From Verrucomicrobiaceae bacterium (GTDB lineage Bacteria; Verrucomicrobiota; Verrucomicrobiia; Verrucomicrobiales; Verrucomicrobiaceae): a DNA stretch of 64,000 nucleotides. The notes below the pieces were generated by a model. It saw only the letters and a program-made list of their open reading frames with translations. It did not search any database and was not told the DNA's origin. This document shows, piece by piece, positions 63,170-64,000 of this stretch. The stretch's first letter is position 1; every line of letters starts with the position of its first letter. Location of the stretch: NCBI GenBank assembly GCA_016795365.1, contig JAEUHN010000047.1:62001-126000 (forward strand). The letters are read 5' to 3'. The position numbers and the translations under genes were made by a program.

Positions 63170-63540
63170 CAGGCCGCGAAGCTCTCACCGCATGAACAGG
63201 TCACGACCGCGTTCGGGTTCTTCACCTTGAAGCCGCCCTGCTGGAGATCGTCGCTGAAGTCGAGTTCCGATCCGGTCACAAACAACGCGCTCTTCGGGTC
63301 GATGACCACACGCACTTCGTTGCTCAGCACCATGATGTCGCGGTTCGCCGGGCCATCCACGAGGTCCATCTTGTATTGCAGTCCCGAGCAGCCGCCGCCC
63401 ACCACGGCCACACGCAGCGCACCGTGCTCGGCGCGACCCTGCTTCTTGAGCAGGCTCGTGAGCTTGTTCGCGGCATTGGGAAGCACCTTGATGAGCTTCT
63501 CATTGCCGAGCTTGTAGTTGATCGCGGGGGCTTCGGTCAT
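63169..63540 (-). CDS. IscA/ErpA-family Fe-S cluster carrier (HesB-like)
   Basis: This 123-residue A-type carrier transfers Fe-S clusters to apo-proteins in the cytoplasm. The three conserved cysteines are visible: Cys51 (GGGCSGLQYKM), Cys115 and Cys117 (TCSCGESF at the C-terminus). The start at 63540 matches the family; a longer frame to 63723 reads through non-homologous residues. The gene overlaps the start of the HscB-like gene by one base. The sequence alone does not decide between IscA, ErpA and SufA. Confidence 0.93.
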   Translation of the reverse strand: MTEAPAINYKLGNEKLIKVLPNAANKLTSLLKKQGRAEHGALRVAVVGGGCSGLQYKMDLVDGPANRDIMVLSNEVRVVIDPKSALFVTGSELDFSDDLQQGGFKVKNPNAVVTCSCGESFAA

Positions 63541-63620
63541 GGGTGTCAGGTAAACACAATACGTCGCGGCGCAAGGACAGCGCACAAGCTGGCACGATTG
63601 CTGCAACTTCAGGAAGCCGA

Positions 63621-64000
63621 ATGTCCATCCACGTCGCCCTGCATCACCGCACCAGCTACCGTTATGACCGAGAAGTGAATCTCGGTCCGCAAGTCGTCCG
63701 TCTGCGCCCCGCGCCACACGCACGCACGCGCATCCTGGGCTACTCGATGAAGGTGCATCCGCAGCCGCACTTCCTGAACTGGCAGCAGGACCCGCAGTCG
63801 AACTACCTCGGCCGCCTCGTCTTCCCGGAGAAGACTCGCGAGCTGACCATCACGGTCGATCTCGTGGCGGAGATGGCGGTGTTCAATCCCTTCGATTTCT
63901 TCCTCGAGCCCGCCGCTGAAAAGTTCCCCTTCGCCTACGATCCTGCGCTGGATCACGAGCTGGAGCCCTTCCAGTTGAAGCAGCCAATGCAGCCCTACTT
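63621..64000 (+). CDS. Transglutaminase-like protein, N-terminal part (truncated by window edge)
   Basis: Starting at 63621 this frame runs off the end after 126 codons. MSIHVALHHRTSYRYDREV and LGPQVVRLRPAPHARTRI are the signature of the bacterial transglutaminase-like N-terminal domain, a beta domain preceding a Cys-His-Asp peptidase/transglutaminase core. NPFDFFLEP completes it. The catalytic part lies outside. Relatives are either ~290-residue proteins or large ones (over 1000 residues) with an added DUF2126 domain; the window does not say which. It is divergent from the IscA-type gene across an 80-bp gap. Confidence 0.9.
   Translation, partial: MSIHVALHHRTSYRYDREVNLGPQVVRLRPAPHARTRILGYSMKVHPQPHFLNWQQDPQSNYLGRLVFPEKTRELTITVDLVAEMAVFNPFDFFLEPAAEKFPFAYDPALDHELEPFQLKQPMQPY

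Noticed and set aside
1-64000. tRNA or rRNA genes
   Set aside because: No cloverleaf-like or rRNA-like stretch was recognised in the intergenic regions. A tRNAscan or Infernal run was not possible here.

Overview
The window looks like a chromosome fragment of a Verrucomicrobiota bacterium, most likely of the Verrucomicrobiaceae type (Prosthecobacter/Verrucomicrobium-like). This rests on gene families seen in the sequence: two large PSCyt1/DUF1549/DUF1553 cytochrome proteins, a giant protein built of autotransporter-associated beta-strand repeats, and directly after it the four-gene set known as Verru_Chthon cassette proteins A-D. Most of the window is GC-rich with long antisense shadow frames. 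The giant gene and above all the cassette (53.9-61.3 kb) look clearly more A/T-rich. I saw no rRNA, tRNA, CRISPR array, insertion sequence or prophage.

Layout. 1-9.2 kb, minus strand: a truncated PSD1-type protein, a secreted metallo-beta-lactamase-fold protein, a cluster of small palindromes, and a 1705-residue PSCyt1-WD40-DUF1549-DUF1553 fusion. 9.3-11.2 kb, minus: dnaJ and grpE. 11.4-15.9 kb, plus: an orphan soluble VirD4/TraG-like ATPase, gatB, a small unknown gene and a GNAT-fusion protein. 16-17.8 kb, minus: a sugar-phosphate-isomerase-like TIM barrel and a secreted unknown. 17.9-20 kb, plus: an alpha/beta hydrolase and a lone EboE-type TIM barrel. 20.1-22.8 kb, minus: a large exported zinc metalloprotease. 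23-27 kb, plus: exported GalM, a PP2C phosphatase, a glucuronokinase-like GHMP kinase and a secreted unknown. 27.4-61.3 kb, plus: the giant 8791-residue protein and the cassette. 61.3-63.5 kb, minus: an ACS-type MFS transporter, a degenerate HscB-like J protein and an IscA-type Fe-S carrier. 63.6 kb to the edge: the start of a transglutaminase-like protein.

How it fits together. The most interesting unit is 27.4-61.3 kb. By their N-termini the four cassette proteins resemble the four minor pseudopilins of a type II secretion system: A like GspK (no Glu at +5, large ectodomain), B like GspI, C like GspJ and D like GspH. They follow an exported giant beta-helix protein that has no recognisable autotransporter barrel. 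I infer a dedicated pseudopilus-tip module that exports, or is decorated by, its own giant surface protein. The core T2SS genes (secretin, ATPase, inner-membrane platform, prepilin peptidase) are not in this window. The remaining genes are ordinary housekeeping, carbohydrate-handling and Fe-S functions in short operons.
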